The notes: generated from the letters alone by a model not told the origin. Shown: positions 23,988 through 33,928, counted from the first letter of the stretch. The stretch is DNA of 62,126 nt from JAHJUB01 sp041653615 [NCBI: Candidatus Ratteibacteria bacterium] (GCA_041653615.1 JBAZEZ010000010.1:1-62126); one strand, 5' to 3'. Translations and numbers: made by a program.

Positions 23988-25910
23988 CTACAGCATTTTT
24001 TTAACGGCCGCCATAATACCTTCCTGGTCAAGGCCTTCTTTTTTATAGAGGGCTTCCGGCGTTCCGCTTTGTCCGTATGATTTGACTCCCAACTTACGGA
24101 ATTTTACCGTCAAGCCGTTTTCGGCTAAAAAGTTGGCGCAAACCGAACCCAGTCCGGTCTTGATGTGGTGGTCTTCGACGGTGATTATCCGGCCGGTTGC
24201 CGCCGCTTCCCGGAGCGCTTCAACATCCGGCTCAATCGGAGCCGAAAGAGCCAGAACTCCGATTGCCGCGCCTTCCTTGCGCAGGGCATCGCTGACGGAA
24301 AGCGCGTCCTGGGTCATAGGCGCCCCCATCGTGATAACGGTAAGGTCTTTGCCGCGGCGCAGCCAATCGCCTTTTCCGTATCGGTATTGATATTTTTCGT
24401 CAAAATAAGGGGTCCCGTCTTCCCGGGTAATGGTGGCAATCTTGGAGCGGCCCATCGTAACCAGAAAATTACCGAATTCTTTGGTGATAAACCGGATGAC
24501 CCGGTCGGTTTGGTTGGGGTCGGCCGGTACGATTACCTTAAAATGGTAGAGGTTGGCAAAAAGCCCGAGGTAGTCTATGCACTGGTGGGTTTTGCCGTCT
24601 TCGCCTACATCCAGGCCGCAGTGTGTGCAGACAACCTTCAGGTTGGTGTGGTTAAGGTCGTTGAGCCGTTCCTGGTTATACGTTTCGTCCACTCCGAAGG
24701 CGCCAAAATCGGCGAAAAAAGTGACCACGCCGGCTGAAGACAGCGCTCCGGCCATCGTGGCCGCCGTATGTTCCTGGACGCCGACTTCAAAAAAGGAACA
24801 GGGCGAAAGGTGGGCGAAGTCCTCGGTGCGCACTGAACTGGCCAGGTCGCAGTCGATTACGGCCAGCGGTGTTTTACCGTTGGAACCGCAGGTTTGCTGG
24901 GCGATGGATTTCAGGGCTTTTCCGAAGGCGCCCCGGTTGTCGGATTTTTCCGCGGCCGGATAAAGAATCGGCGTTCCGGTATCAACCGTTACCGAATAAG
25001 AAAGGTTGCGCCCCGGCACGGAGAAAGACCATTTTTTACGCAAATCAGCCAGCCGGTCCAGGTCGTCGGGAAGATGCAGTTCCGCGAGGGCCTTGCGGCA
25101 TTCGTCCGGTTTCAGGACGACGCCGTGGTATTTGGCTTTGCCCTCCATAAAAGAGATACCCCTGCCGATTACCGTCTCCGCCAGGATGACGGTCGGGCCG
25201 CCTTCGCCGGCAGCTTGTCTTAAAGCGGAATAGATTGACTGGTGGTCGTGGCCGTCTGCCTGGAGCACCTTCCAGCCGTCCGCTTCGTAGTTGCCCCTGA
25301 TGTTTTGGGGCATTACGTCTTCCAGTTTTCCGCTGATTTGGATGTGATTATAGTCAACGATGACTGTGATGTTTTTCAGGTCGTATTTTTTGGCAAAACG
25401 CCGTGCTTCCGCAATCTGGCCCTTGGCGTGTTCGCCGTCGCTCATGGCCACAAAGATGTGGTAATTTTTTCCCAGCATCCGGCCGGCGACAGCAAAACCG
25501 CAGGCGGCCGAAAGTCCCTGGCCCAGATTTCCGGAAGACCATTCCAGCCCCGGCAGTTCCCGCACTACGTGGCCTTCAAACGGCGTATCAATCATGCGGA
25601 AACCGCTGACCGCCGCGTCGGTTGAAAAGAAACCAAGCCGGCCCAGAACCGAATAGGCGCCCGGAGAAGTGTGTCCGTGGCTGATGATGATGCGGTCCCG
25701 GTCCGGGTTGTCCGGTTCCGCCGGATTAATCGCGGCGCATTTGTAAAGGACAAGGTAGATATCCAGGGACGACATGGAACCGCCGGGATGTCCGCAACCG
25801 GCCAGGGTGGTCATCTTCAGGATGTCACCCTTGCAGAGGCCGGACAGCCGGCCGAGCTCTTTCAGTTCTTCCGGGGAGAGTTTTTCTTGGGCGAATCTTT
25901 CCGGCAGCAT
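23988..25910 (-). CDS. tkt: Transketolase
   Basis: This thiamine-diphosphate enzyme moves two-carbon units between sugar phosphates in the pentose phosphate pathway. The 640 residues contain both halves in one chain: the N-terminal ThDP domain with AAGHPGG-like LAGCGHPGGSMSS, ISHGHTSP, GNLGQGLSAACG and the GDGE-type SDGEHAKGQIAEA; then the pyrimidine domain (FFEVGVQEHTAATMAGAL, with the catalytic glutamate) and the C-terminal domain. It is slightly shorter than E. coli TktA. It stands alone between repeats. Confidence 0.92.
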   Translation of the reverse strand: MLPERFAQEKLSPEELKELGRLSGLCKGDILKMTTLAGCGHPGGSMSSLDIYLVLYKCAAINPAEPDNPDRDRIIISHGHTSPGAYSVLGRLGFFSTDAAVSGFRMIDTPFEGHVVRELPGLEWSSGNLGQGLSAACGFAVAGRMLGKNYHIFVAMSDGEHAKGQIAEARRFAKKYDLKNITVIVDYNHIQISGKLEDVMPQNIRGNYEADGWKVLQADGHDHQSIYSALRQAAGEGGPTVILAETVIGRGISFMEGKAKYHGVVLKPDECRKALAELHLPDDLDRLADLRKKWSFSVPGRNLSYSVTVDTGTPILYPAAEKSDNRGAFGKALKSIAQQTCGSNGKTPLAVIDCDLASSVRTEDFAHLSPCSFFEVGVQEHTAATMAGALSSAGVVTFFADFGAFGVDETYNQERLNDLNHTNLKVVCTHCGLDVGEDGKTHQCIDYLGLFANLYHFKVIVPADPNQTDRVIRFITKEFGNFLVTMGRSKIATITREDGTPYFDEKYQYRYGKGDWLRRGKDLTVITMGAPMTQDALSVSDALRKEGAAIGVLALSAPIEPDVEALREAAATGRIITVEDHHIKTGLGSVCANFLAENGLTVKFRKLGVKSYGQSGTPEALYKKEGLDQEGIMAAVKKML

Positions 25911-26048
25911 ATGAACCTCATATCTGATTGAAGGAGAATTGGTATTGTAAATTTATTATTTTACCCTCAAGCCTCTCCACCCGTCAAATTTTGGTAACAG
26001 GCTAAATATTGTGCTAACATATTTATTCAGACGTTTTGAAACAGGCAA

Positions 26049-26064
26049 TTTTTTTTGGGGGGGG
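26049..26064 (+). repeat. T8-G8 homopolymer pair before the CBM9-like gene
   Basis: Eight T are followed by eight G, ending two bases before the proposed GTG start at 26067. The G run can serve as ribosome site. Homopolymers of this length slip during replication, so expression could vary. Confidence 0.5.
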
Positions 26065-26066
26065 AC

Positions 26067-26777
26067 GTGGAAAAAGAGAAGAAAGTGGTGGTTCCGAAAA
26101 AAGAGATATACGCGTGCGCTTTTACTTCCGAACCCATCAAGGTGGATGGGTTTCTGAACGAACCGGCCTGGGAGAAGGCAAAGGTGCTTAATTTTACCCT
26201 GCCGGTTACCTTTAAGGAACCGATTTCCAAGACAGAAGGCCGGCTTCTTTACGACGACAAATATCTTTACGTCGGCATCAAGGCCTATGACCAGGATATC
26301 TGGTCGTACTGCAAAGAGAGGGATGGCAAGACCTGCCTGGAAGATGTTCTGGAGGTTTTCATCAAGCCGGACCCGGCCGCGCACCCGGACGGGCCGGACC
26401 CTTATTATAATTTCGAAATCAATGCCCTGGGCACGGTTCTGGACGCTTTTAACGTAAAACGCGGCGCTGCCGGGAATTATGCCCGTTGGTCAAATTGGAA
26501 CTGCGAGGGTTTAAAGATAGCGGTTCAGATTAAGGGGACGCTTAACGATTGGCGGGACAAAGATGAGTATTGGACTCTGGAAGTGGCCATACCTTTTGCC
26601 GAGTTGCCCTCGCTCGCGGGGAAAAGTCCTCAAAAAGGAGATCTCTGGCTTTTTCACCTTGCCCGTTATGATTATTCGGTTTATCTGCCGAAAGGCGTAG
26701 AATTGACTTCCTGCGCGCCGCTTTCCAGGGCGGATTTCCACTTTTACGAAGATTGGATGAGGCTGAAATTTGAGTGA
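26067..26777 (+). CDS. CBM9-like carbohydrate-binding protein
   Basis: This 236-residue protein matches the family-9-like carbohydrate-binding/DOMON fold found at the N- or C-terminus of xylanases and in stand-alone proteins: KVDGFLNEPAWEKA, LLYDDKYLYVGIKAYD, YYNFEINALGTVLDAF and DEYWTLEVAIPFAEL. No signal peptide is seen, so it appears cytoplasmic, unlike many relatives. I chose GTG 26067, next to the G run. Its end overlaps the start of the glycosidase gene by 8 bases, so the two are co-translated. Confidence 0.75.
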   Translation: MEKEKKVVVPKKEIYACAFTSEPIKVDGFLNEPAWEKAKVLNFTLPVTFKEPISKTEGRLLYDDKYLYVGIKAYDQDIWSYCKERDGKTCLEDVLEVFIKPDPAAHPDGPDPYYNFEINALGTVLDAFNVKRGAAGNYARWSNWNCEGLKIAVQIKGTLNDWRDKDEYWTLEVAIPFAELPSLAGKSPQKGDLWLFHLARYDYSVYLPKGVELTSCAPLSRADFHFYEDWMRLKFE

Positions 26778-29700
26778 GATAAAAAAAAGACAAAAAAGCA
26801 AAGTTCCGGAAACGCTGATGCGGCCGGCCCCGTTCTGGAGCTGGAACGACAAACTTAACGAAAAGGAACTAAGGCGCCAGATTCAGGAGATGGCCCGGAA
26901 GGGCTGGGGTTCTTTTTTTATGCACTCCCGGGTGGGGTTGGTTACCGGTTATCTTTCCGATGAGTGGATGTCCCTGGTCAACGCCTGTGCCGTCCAGGCG
27001 GAAAAGGCCGGTGTCTTTGCCTGGATTTACGATGAGGATAAGTGGCCTTCCGGTTTTGCCGGAGGACTGGTCCCGGAAAAAGACCCGGCTTTCCGGGCGA
27101 GGACGGTGGTTCTGCTCAAGAAAGGTTTTGCCGCGGAGAATGACACGGTTTTGGCCGAGACAACCTGGGCCGGAGAGGAATACGAAATATGCAGAAGGGT
27201 GTCCCCGCTCGGGGATGCCTGGTTCAACGGTGCCTGCTACGTTGACCTGATGAACCAGGACGCGGTGCGGGAGTTTTTGAAATCTACCCACGAAAAATAT
27301 AAAAAGTTCTGCGGTAAACACTTTGGGAAGTCCATTATCGGCATTTTTACCGACGAACCAACTTATATGTTGTGGAATTGGGGCGATTACGAAGTGCCGG
27401 CGGTGCCCTGGTCGGAACACCTGCCCGGGTTTTTCCGGAAACTGAAGGGATATGACATCCGGGAAAAACTGCCGCTGCTCTTTTTTGATATGGACGGATA
27501 CCGGAAAGCGCGGTTTGATTTTTATGATGCGGTCTCCGGACTCTTTAAGAAGAGTTTTACCGAACAGTACCACAATTGGTGCCGCCGCAACAAATTGATT
27601 ATGACCGGGCACTTTTTATACGAAGACAGCCTCCGGCTTCAGACCCGGCATTGCGGGGACGTGATGTCCCATTACGAGCTTATGGATTGGCCCGGAGCGG
27701 ATAAATTGGGCCGGACGGTCAGCCAGCTGGTTACAATCAAACAAGTTTCCTCCGCCGCGGACCAATTGGCTAAGGAGCGGGTATTATGTGAAACTTTCGG
27801 GGCCGCCGGGCAGCAGGTTAGTTTTTTCCACCGTAAATGGATAGGTGATTGGCAGGCGGCCCTGGGTGTAAATTTTATCAATCACCACCTCTCGCTTTAT
27901 TCCATGCGCGGGGAACGGAAGCGCGATTATCCCCCCAACTTCTTTTATCAGCAGCCCTGGTGGGAGGAAGAGAAGGGTTTTGCCGATTATCAGGCGCGGC
28001 TCTGCGCCGCGGTTACCGGGGGCGAGCGGATAGTGGACATTCTTCTGTTTCAGCCGCTCTCCAGCATCTGGTGCGAGTATTCACCGCTGCACCGGCAAGA
28101 CGGCTATTCCGCCGAAGAGGCCGTTGACGTTCCCTTCGAAGAGATATCCCGGCGGCTGATGGAAGAGAAACTCGATTTCCACTACGGTAACGAGAATCTG
28201 ATGGTGAGGTACGGCTCGGTGAAAGGCGCCAGGATTAAAGTCGGCCGGCATTTTTATAGTTGCGTGATAATCCCGCCGGGTTCAAACCTCAAGTCGTCAA
28301 CCCTGCGGTTGTTTCAAGAATACCTGAAAGCGGCCGGTCGGCTGATATGCGTCGGCGCAAAACCGTTTTTGGTGGATGGCGTGGAGACGGGTGTCCGCCT
28401 GGACGGTTCCGTGACCGCGGAATCGATAGCGGAGGCGGTGGCTATGGTCGCCGGGTTCTTTCCGGACCGGATAACGGTAACGGACAGGCGCACCGGTAAA
28501 AACGCCGTCCCGGTTTACCTCCACAGCCGTAAAGTTAACCGCAGCTGCCGCCATCTGTTTGTTAACACCGACGAAAAACAGGGAGTCGACGCGAGCGTAA
28601 AGCTGCCGGCCGGTCGGAACACGGATACGGCGGTTTTTGATTTTTGCGACGGACGGTTTTACCGGTTGGATACCAAAGCTGGTTTTTTTTCGGTTACCTT
28701 GGCGCCGGCCGGCAGCATTCTGATTGTTTGCGGAGAAGAGGCGGCTCGGGCCAAAAGCAAACCGCCGTTGTTTTTGGGAAGCGGCGCCGCGTTTTCCGAA
28801 TTGCCGCCTGACCCGCCGGACATCATGCTGGAGAAGTTTGCTTGTGAAGTGATGGAAGACAATGTTCTGCTCCTTGACGATTTTACCCTGGAGATGGACG
28901 GGAAGCCTGTTTACCGGGGACCGGTCTGCGGCGCCCGGCACACTCATTTTTATCCGGCCGCGGACGGAACGCCTTTTTCGGCGACTTATGTTTTTCGTTC
29001 CGAGGCTGTTGTGCGGAAATGTTTTGCCGCGGTAGAGGTTGCCGAAAACCTTGATTCCGTCATATTTAACGGCGCGGAGGTCAAACCGTTGAAAAAGACC
29101 GGTGAGGAAGGGTTGTTCCGGGGGAAAAAGAGCTGGAAGGATGTGAGTTTTACCAAAGTCCCGCTTCCGAAAATAAAAAAGGGTGAAAACACTCTGGTTA
29201 TTAGCGGCCGCAAGTCAAACAACATTACCGGGCCCGGTCGGCACGACCGAGTCAACCGGTGGCAGGAACACCGGCCTACCGAAGCGGAAGAGGTATATAT
29301 TTGCGGACGGTTTTCGTTAAAACGCCGCTCGGCAGGACAATACGCCGTTGCTCCGTTCGCGGTGCCTTCCGGACGGAACCTTACCGGCGAGGGCTTTCCT
29401 TTTTACTGCGGAAGGGTAAAGTTGACGGCGGGTTTTAATATTAAATTACCCGGCCGGGTCTTTTCCCGTCGGGGAAAGGGGAAAGGGAAAGTTTTCCTGC
29501 GGTTGAACGGTGTTGAAGCTGCCTGCGCGTTAGTCAGGATAAACGGAAAAGACTGCGGGGTATTGCGGTGGGAACCTTTTCTGGTTGATATTTCCGGAGC
29601 GGTGAAATCCGGCCGGAACGTGATTGAGATAGAAATCGCAACTACCCTGGTTAACGCGTTCGGCCCGAATCGGAGAGCGGGAATTAAAGAAGAAACCAGG

Positions 29701-29811
29701 ATTGGGCCGGAATCGTTTGTCCGGATGGAAGAGTTTACGGAAGATTACCAACTTTTCGGTTTCGGTCTGGAGAGCGCCGGTGTTTACGTGATTAAACCTG
29801 GCGGGCCGTAA
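26770..29811 (+). CDS. GH106-like alpha-L-rhamnosidase-type glycosidase
   Basis: This large protein has 1013 residues. The N-terminal pattern RPAPFWSWNDKLNEKELRRQI, GWGSFFMHSRVGL and YDEDKWPSGFAGG is typical of GH106-type glycosidases. The C-terminal 250 or so residues look like beta-sandwich, galactose-binding-like modules (LNGVEAACALVRINGKDCGVLRW). GH106 enzymes cleave alpha-L-rhamnosides in plant or microbial polysaccharides; the exact substrate is not readable. There is no signal peptide. The start may be TTG 26770 (overlapping the gene before) or ATG 26818, which has GGAA upstream. Confidence 0.75.
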   Translation: MSEIKKRQKSKVPETLMRPAPFWSWNDKLNEKELRRQIQEMARKGWGSFFMHSRVGLVTGYLSDEWMSLVNACAVQAEKAGVFAWIYDEDKWPSGFAGGLVPEKDPAFRARTVVLLKKGFAAENDTVLAETTWAGEEYEICRRVSPLGDAWFNGACYVDLMNQDAVREFLKSTHEKYKKFCGKHFGKSIIGIFTDEPTYMLWNWGDYEVPAVPWSEHLPGFFRKLKGYDIREKLPLLFFDMDGYRKARFDFYDAVSGLFKKSFTEQYHNWCRRNKLIMTGHFLYEDSLRLQTRHCGDVMSHYELMDWPGADKLGRTVSQLVTIKQVSSAADQLAKERVLCETFGAAGQQVSFFHRKWIGDWQAALGVNFINHHLSLYSMRGERKRDYPPNFFYQQPWWEEEKGFADYQARLCAAVTGGERIVDILLFQPLSSIWCEYSPLHRQDGYSAEEAVDVPFEEISRRLMEEKLDFHYGNENLMVRYGSVKGARIKVGRHFYSCVIIPPGSNLKSSTLRLFQEYLKAAGRLICVGAKPFLVDGVETGVRLDGSVTAESIAEAVAMVAGFFPDRITVTDRRTGKNAVPVYLHSRKVNRSCRHLFVNTDEKQGVDASVKLPAGRNTDTAVFDFCDGRFYRLDTKAGFFSVTLAPAGSILIVCGEEAARAKSKPPLFLGSGAAFSELPPDPPDIMLEKFACEVMEDNVLLLDDFTLEMDGKPVYRGPVCGARHTHFYPAADGTPFSATYVFRSEAVVRKCFAAVEVAENLDSVIFNGAEVKPLKKTGEEGLFRGKKSWKDVSFTKVPLPKIKKGENTLVISGRKSNNITGPGRHDRVNRWQEHRPTEAEEVYICGRFSLKRRSAGQYAVAPFAVPSGRNLTGEGFPFYCGRVKLTAGFNIKLPGRVFSRRGKGKGKVFLRLNGVEAACALVRINGKDCGVLRWEPFLVDISGAVKSGRNVIEIEIATTLVNAFGPNRRAGIKEETRIGPESFVRMEEFTEDYQLFGFGLESAGVYVIKPGGP

Positions 29812-29879
29812 TTTGTTTGTGGCCGGGTATCCTGATGTGTTCCCGAAACGGGGTTATAACAATTCTTGACTTCCCGTAT

Positions 29880-30632
29880 CTACAACGCGGATTTGTAGCA
29901 GTCTTTTCGTTTCAGGAAGGTACTGGCTGTTTCGTCCAGGATAACCGTGCACTTGGGATGACGCTGGAAGATAGAGGCGGTGACAGAACTGGTGATCGGT
30001 CCTTCAAGCGCTTTGGACAGGACCATGGCCCGACCGCTGCCGATTGCTATCAGAAGAACGTTTTTCGCGGCCATCATCGTTGTAATGCCGATGGTCATGC
30101 TGAATTTCGGATGAGAACCGTGACGCGGGAACCGAATGTCGTGCGTTGTTTCATCCGGGACCAGTATTTTCACCCGGCAGCGGCTGCCTAGCGAAGAGGA
30201 TGGTTCGTTGCGGCCGACTTCGCCCCGTATTCCTAAAGAAACCACCTGAAGGTCAATTCCTCCCGACTGTTCGATTTTACGCTCATATTCCGCGCATTCG
30301 ATAGTCGGATCTGAAGCCGAGCCGTTTAAAAGGTAGACGTTTTCCGGTTGCGCGTCCAGTTGGGAAAAAAGACAATTCCAGAGGCGGTAGGCGTTACTGA
30401 GGGGATTATTCGAACCCAGCCCTACAAATTCATCGGTGGCAAAGAAACGCACCCGGTTGAAACTTGCTTCTTTTTTACGACAACTTTCAATCAGGCCCGG
30501 GAAACACGGTAAAATCTGGGTAGAGGGTGATAGCCCAAGAACCAAATCCGGTTTTTCCCTAACGGCGGTGATTATAATTTCCGTTAATTTAGCGCAAACC
30601 GTTTTTTCGTCGGGCAGAATGACTACTTTCAT
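29880..30632 (-). CDS. Degenerate NagB paralog, probably non-catalytic
   Basis: This protein has 250 residues and aligns end to end with the NagB upstream. It keeps D67 (TDEFVGL) and E143 (NEP), but D136 and H138 of the catalytic GIGRDGHIGFNEP motif are R136 and E138 (GIRGEVGRNEP). The phosphate-loop GSTP is PSTQ. Family knowledge says these residues open the ring and move the proton, so deaminase activity is unlikely. It may regulate or bind a sugar phosphate, or be decaying. The frame is intact. Confidence 0.8.
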   Translation of the reverse strand: MKVVILPDEKTVCAKLTEIIITAVREKPDLVLGLSPSTQILPCFPGLIESCRKKEASFNRVRFFATDEFVGLGSNNPLSNAYRLWNCLFSQLDAQPENVYLLNGSASDPTIECAEYERKIEQSGGIDLQVVSLGIRGEVGRNEPSSSLGSRCRVKILVPDETTHDIRFPRHGSHPKFSMTIGITTMMAAKNVLLIAIGSGRAMVLSKALEGPITSSVTASIFQRHPKCTVILDETASTFLKRKDCYKSAL

Positions 30633-30655
30633 TTAAACGGCCCTTCTTCGGGACA

Positions 30656-31447
30656 TTAACCCGGCATACCCTTTTCGAATTGCCGAGTCTGTTCCTCGGC
30701 GTACTTGTAATAATCTTTTCGCTGGAGGTCGGCCGCGGCCGTTTCGTCCAAGATTGCGATGGTTTTAGGGTGGATTTGCAGGATGGAAGCGGTGACCTGA
30801 CTGGTGACCGGGCCTTCAATCGCCCGCGCCACAATTTCGCTTTTGCCGGCACCGTTGGCTAAAAAGAGAATCTCTTTGGATTCCAGGATGGTGCCTACGC
30901 CCATCGTGATGGCGAAGCGCGGCATATCCTCGGGTTTCGCGAAGAAACGACTGTTATCTTTGATTGTTTTTTCGTCGAGGGTCTTTACCCGGGTGCGGGA
31001 GGCAAGCGAGGAACCGGGTTCGTTAAATCCGATATGGCCGTCACGTCCGATACCGACAATTTGAATATCCAGTCCCCCGGTTTTTTCAATTTCGTCCTCG
31101 TACCACTGACAGAATTTTTCCGGGTCTTTGGTCTGGCCGTCCGGAATGTAGATATTTTCCCGGGGAACGTCGATATGATTGAACAGATTTTCAAACATGA
31201 AATAATGATAACTTTGATTGTTGTCCGGTTTCAGCCCCAGGTATTCATCCAGGCTGAAGGCGCGCACCTTGGCAAAAGAGATGTTATTTTCCCGGTGCAT
31301 CCGTATTAATTCCCGGTACAGGCCCAACGGCGTACTCCCGGCGCTTAGTCCCAGGACCAAATCCGGTTTTTGTTCCAGACGGTTTCTTATTACTTTACCC
31401 GCTTCCTTGCTCAGTTCGTCGTAGTTTTTAACAATCAATACGCGCAT
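30656..31447 (-). CDS. nagB: Glucosamine-6-phosphate deaminase
   Basis: NagB converts glucosamine-6-phosphate to fructose-6-phosphate and ammonia. The 263 residues hold all catalytic positions: D67 in LDEYLGL, D136, H138 and E143 in GIGRDGHIGFNEP, corresponding to D72, D141, H143 and E148 of E. coli. The phosphate loop GLSAGSTPLGLY is intact. The degenerate second copy follows 23 bases downstream on the same strand and is probably co-transcribed. It lies after rpsA. Confidence 0.92.
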   Translation of the reverse strand: MRVLIVKNYDELSKEAGKVIRNRLEQKPDLVLGLSAGSTPLGLYRELIRMHRENNISFAKVRAFSLDEYLGLKPDNNQSYHYFMFENLFNHIDVPRENIYIPDGQTKDPEKFCQWYEDEIEKTGGLDIQIVGIGRDGHIGFNEPGSSLASRTRVKTLDEKTIKDNSRFFAKPEDMPRFAITMGVGTILESKEILFLANGAGKSEIVARAIEGPVTSQVTASILQIHPKTIAILDETAAADLQRKDYYKYAEEQTRQFEKGMPG

Positions 31448-31498
31448 TGCGCCCCCTTCAAGACAGTGAGCCGTAAACGGAACAGGGAAAGATTTATT

Positions 31499-32845
31499 TT
31501 ATTTCTCCTTCTCTTCCTCTTCTTTTTCGGTTTCCGATTCCGGAGGCTGCGGCAGAAGTTGTTTGCGGCCCAGCGCTATCCGCTTTTTTTCCGGGTCTAC
31601 TTCCAGCACAACCACCTCAATTTTGTCGCCCTTTTTAATAACTTCGGAAGGGTGTTTCACTTTTACCCAGTCAAGGTCTTTGACGTGTAAGAGGCCTTCA
31701 ATGCCTTTTTCCAGTTCTACGAAAGCACCGTAATGGGTCAGGTTATAAACTTTACCCTTGACCACGGTACCCACCGGATATTTTTCGGCGATTGTTTCCC
31801 ACGGGTTGGGTTCCAGCGCCTTCATGCTGAAAGATATTTTCTGTTTATCCGGTTCCAGGGCAATTACCTGGATTTCTACCGTATCGCCCATCGCCAGAAT
31901 TTCCGAAGGAGTTTTTACCTTTATCGTCCAGGAGAGTTCCGAGATATGGAGCAGTCCTTCCACCCCGTCCTCCAGTTTAATGAAGGCACCGTAATCGGTG
32001 AGGTTAACCACTTTACCCTGAATTCTGCTGCCCACCGGGTACTTTCCTTCAATGCTTTCCCACGGGTTGGCTCCGGTCTGTTTGATGCCTAATGCCACCT
32101 CTACCTTTTCCGCGTTTACTTTCAGGATTTTAACCTCGATTTGGTCACCGACCGCGACTACCTGTGAAGGATGGGTGATGCGGCTCCAGGAAAGGTCGTT
32201 GATATGCACCAGTCCGGTCAGGTCGCCGATATCAACGAAAATTCCGTAGTCAACTATGTTACGAACGGTTCCTTTTACAATTTGGCCGATTTCAATCTTT
32301 TCCAGAGCGGTTCGCTTGTTCTTGCGTTCCTCTTCTTCCAGTATTTCCCGCCGGGAGACAACGATGTTGTTTCTCATCCGGTCCAGTTTTATTACCTTGA
32401 ATTCAAAAACCTGGTTGACGAAAGTTTTAGGGTCGGCGATTGGTTTCAGGTCCGCCTGACTAGCCGGCAAAAAGGCCATGATTCCGATGTCTACCCGGAA
32501 CCCGCCCTTTACGGGAGTGAGGATTTTTCCTCTAATTTTCAGCCCGTCTTTGTAGGCGTTTTCAACCCGGTCCCAATTGAGAACCAAGTCGGCTTTTTCC
32601 TTGGATAAAACAATCAAACCGGATTCGGCCGGTTCCAGGCTTTCCAGCATTACCCTTATTTCCTGTCCCGGTTCCAGGTTTTCAAAATCCTTGAATTCAT
32701 TGCGGGGGATAAACCCCTCGGTCTTGTATCCAATGTCAATGAGCACGTAATCAGAAGCAAGGTTGACAATCTTTCCCGAGATGATGTTACCGGGCTTGAA
32801 GGTATTTACCTGACGCATCAGTAATTCTGTTAGGTTTTCTGGCAT
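31499..32845 (-). CDS. rpsA: 30S ribosomal protein S1
   Basis: This 448-residue protein is made of five S1 (OB-fold) domains, at roughly 18-82, 102-165, 188-256, 273-343 and 360-430, each with the G.V..(I/L)..YGAF(V/I).(L/I)..G.EGL.H.S.L pattern. It binds mRNA and helps initiation. E. coli S1 has six domains, so this is a shorter type seen in many phyla. A run of glutamate and lysine forms the C-terminus. It follows ispH and plsC, part of a widely conserved gene order. Confidence 0.92.
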   Translation of the reverse strand: MPENLTELLMRQVNTFKPGNIISGKIVNLASDYVLIDIGYKTEGFIPRNEFKDFENLEPGQEIRVMLESLEPAESGLIVLSKEKADLVLNWDRVENAYKDGLKIRGKILTPVKGGFRVDIGIMAFLPASQADLKPIADPKTFVNQVFEFKVIKLDRMRNNIVVSRREILEEEERKNKRTALEKIEIGQIVKGTVRNIVDYGIFVDIGDLTGLVHINDLSWSRITHPSQVVAVGDQIEVKILKVNAEKVEVALGIKQTGANPWESIEGKYPVGSRIQGKVVNLTDYGAFIKLEDGVEGLLHISELSWTIKVKTPSEILAMGDTVEIQVIALEPDKQKISFSMKALEPNPWETIAEKYPVGTVVKGKVYNLTHYGAFVELEKGIEGLLHVKDLDWVKVKHPSEVIKKGDKIEVVVLEVDPEKKRIALGRKQLLPQPPESETEKEEEEKEK

Positions 32846-32895
32846 TCTGTTTACCGTCCTTTCAGTTTAATGGTGTTGGAATTTCATTTTGGGAC

Positions 32896-33756
32896 TCAAA
32901 TCTGCGAAAATTTGTGTCCGGTTAACTTACTTTTGACTTCTTCGATAGTTTCTTTCGGTGTTGAGGTGCCTGAAACCAAACCAATTTTCAGGTTCTTTTG
33001 GCGCCACTTGTTTTTGACTTCTTCCGCTCCGGCAATCAGATATGTCTCCGGTTTCATGCGGCGCAAAAAATGATATAAATTGGTAGTATTGGCGCTCTTG
33101 CCGGAACCGACCACCAAAAGTACGTCAACCTTTTCAGCCAGTTGGCTGGCTTCGGTTTGCCGTCTCTCGGTTACCCGGCAGACCGTATCAAAAAAAGAAG
33201 TTTCAGCCGGAAGCCCCTGGCGTTGAAGCGCGCCGAAAGCGCGGCGATAACTTCTTTCGGTGTTAGTGGTCTGGCTGATAACTGCAACGCGCTTCGCATT
33301 TCCGAGTTTTAACCCGGAACCGGTAATCGTGTTACGAACAGCCGGGTAGATAATTACTTTTTTTCCGGCAAACCCGGCCAGCGCTTTTACTTCCGGGTGG
33401 TCTGGTTTGCCTACGATAATGATGGTATAGCCCCTTTTTTTTAATCCGGCGACCAACTGCTGGACCTGACGCACAAAGGGACAGGTCGCGTCTATTATCT
33501 TCTTTTTTTTCCGAACCAGTTCTTTTCGGATGTCCGGGTGCAGTCCGTGGCTGCGGATGAGAATCGGTTCCGAACCGGCTTCAATTGACGCGGCAATCTT
33601 CAGACCGGACTGTTCCAGTTTTTCAATTACCTGCTCATTGTGAATGATCGGGCCCAGCGAAACGCAGGTTCCGCAACTCTTCAGGGTTTTTTCGCACAGA
33701 GAAACCGCCCGCTTGACGCCAAAACAGAAACCGATTTCTCTGGCGGTGATTACCAT
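32896..33756 (-). CDS. ispH: 4-hydroxy-3-methylbut-2-enyl diphosphate reductase
   Basis: IspH makes IPP and DMAPP in the last step of the MEP isoprenoid pathway using an iron-sulphur cluster. The three cluster cysteines are visible: C11 in GFCFGVKRA, one in DATCPFV near residue 92 and one in DTVCRVTE near residue 193. The substrate-binding SHG and SGKSANTTNL segments are present. At 286 residues it is of normal length. It sits between plsC and rpsA. Confidence 0.93.
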   Translation of the reverse strand: MVITAREIGFCFGVKRAVSLCEKTLKSCGTCVSLGPIIHNEQVIEKLEQSGLKIAASIEAGSEPILIRSHGLHPDIRKELVRKKKKIIDATCPFVRQVQQLVAGLKKRGYTIIIVGKPDHPEVKALAGFAGKKVIIYPAVRNTITGSGLKLGNAKRVAVISQTTNTERSYRRAFGALQRQGLPAETSFFDTVCRVTERRQTEASQLAEKVDVLLVVGSGKSANTTNLYHFLRRMKPETYLIAGAEEVKNKWRQKNLKIGLVSGTSTPKETIEEVKSKLTGHKFSQI

Positions 33757-33785
33757 AAATACAATAGAATTACCGAACTTTTTTG

Positions 33786-33910
33786 GGACGCGGATGTACG
33801 CAGAAATTACCGGATAATGCTCAATGATAATTTTTTAGAGTATTTCTTGGTAATTCTCTAAAGTAATCTTTAAAATCTTTATCTGCGATTATCAGCGGTA
33901 ATCTGCGTCC
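33786..33910. repeat. Dispersed repeat GGACGCGG...ATCTGCGTCC
   Basis: A 125-base imperfect inverted repeat with ends GGACGC and GCGTCC, containing ACGCAGAAATTACCGG on one side and TAATCTGCGTCC on the other. A related copy lies at 35380-35492 and a half copy at 20751. It fills the gap between plsC and ispH. Confidence 0.65.
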
Positions 33911-33928
33911 GATTAATTTGTTTTATCC

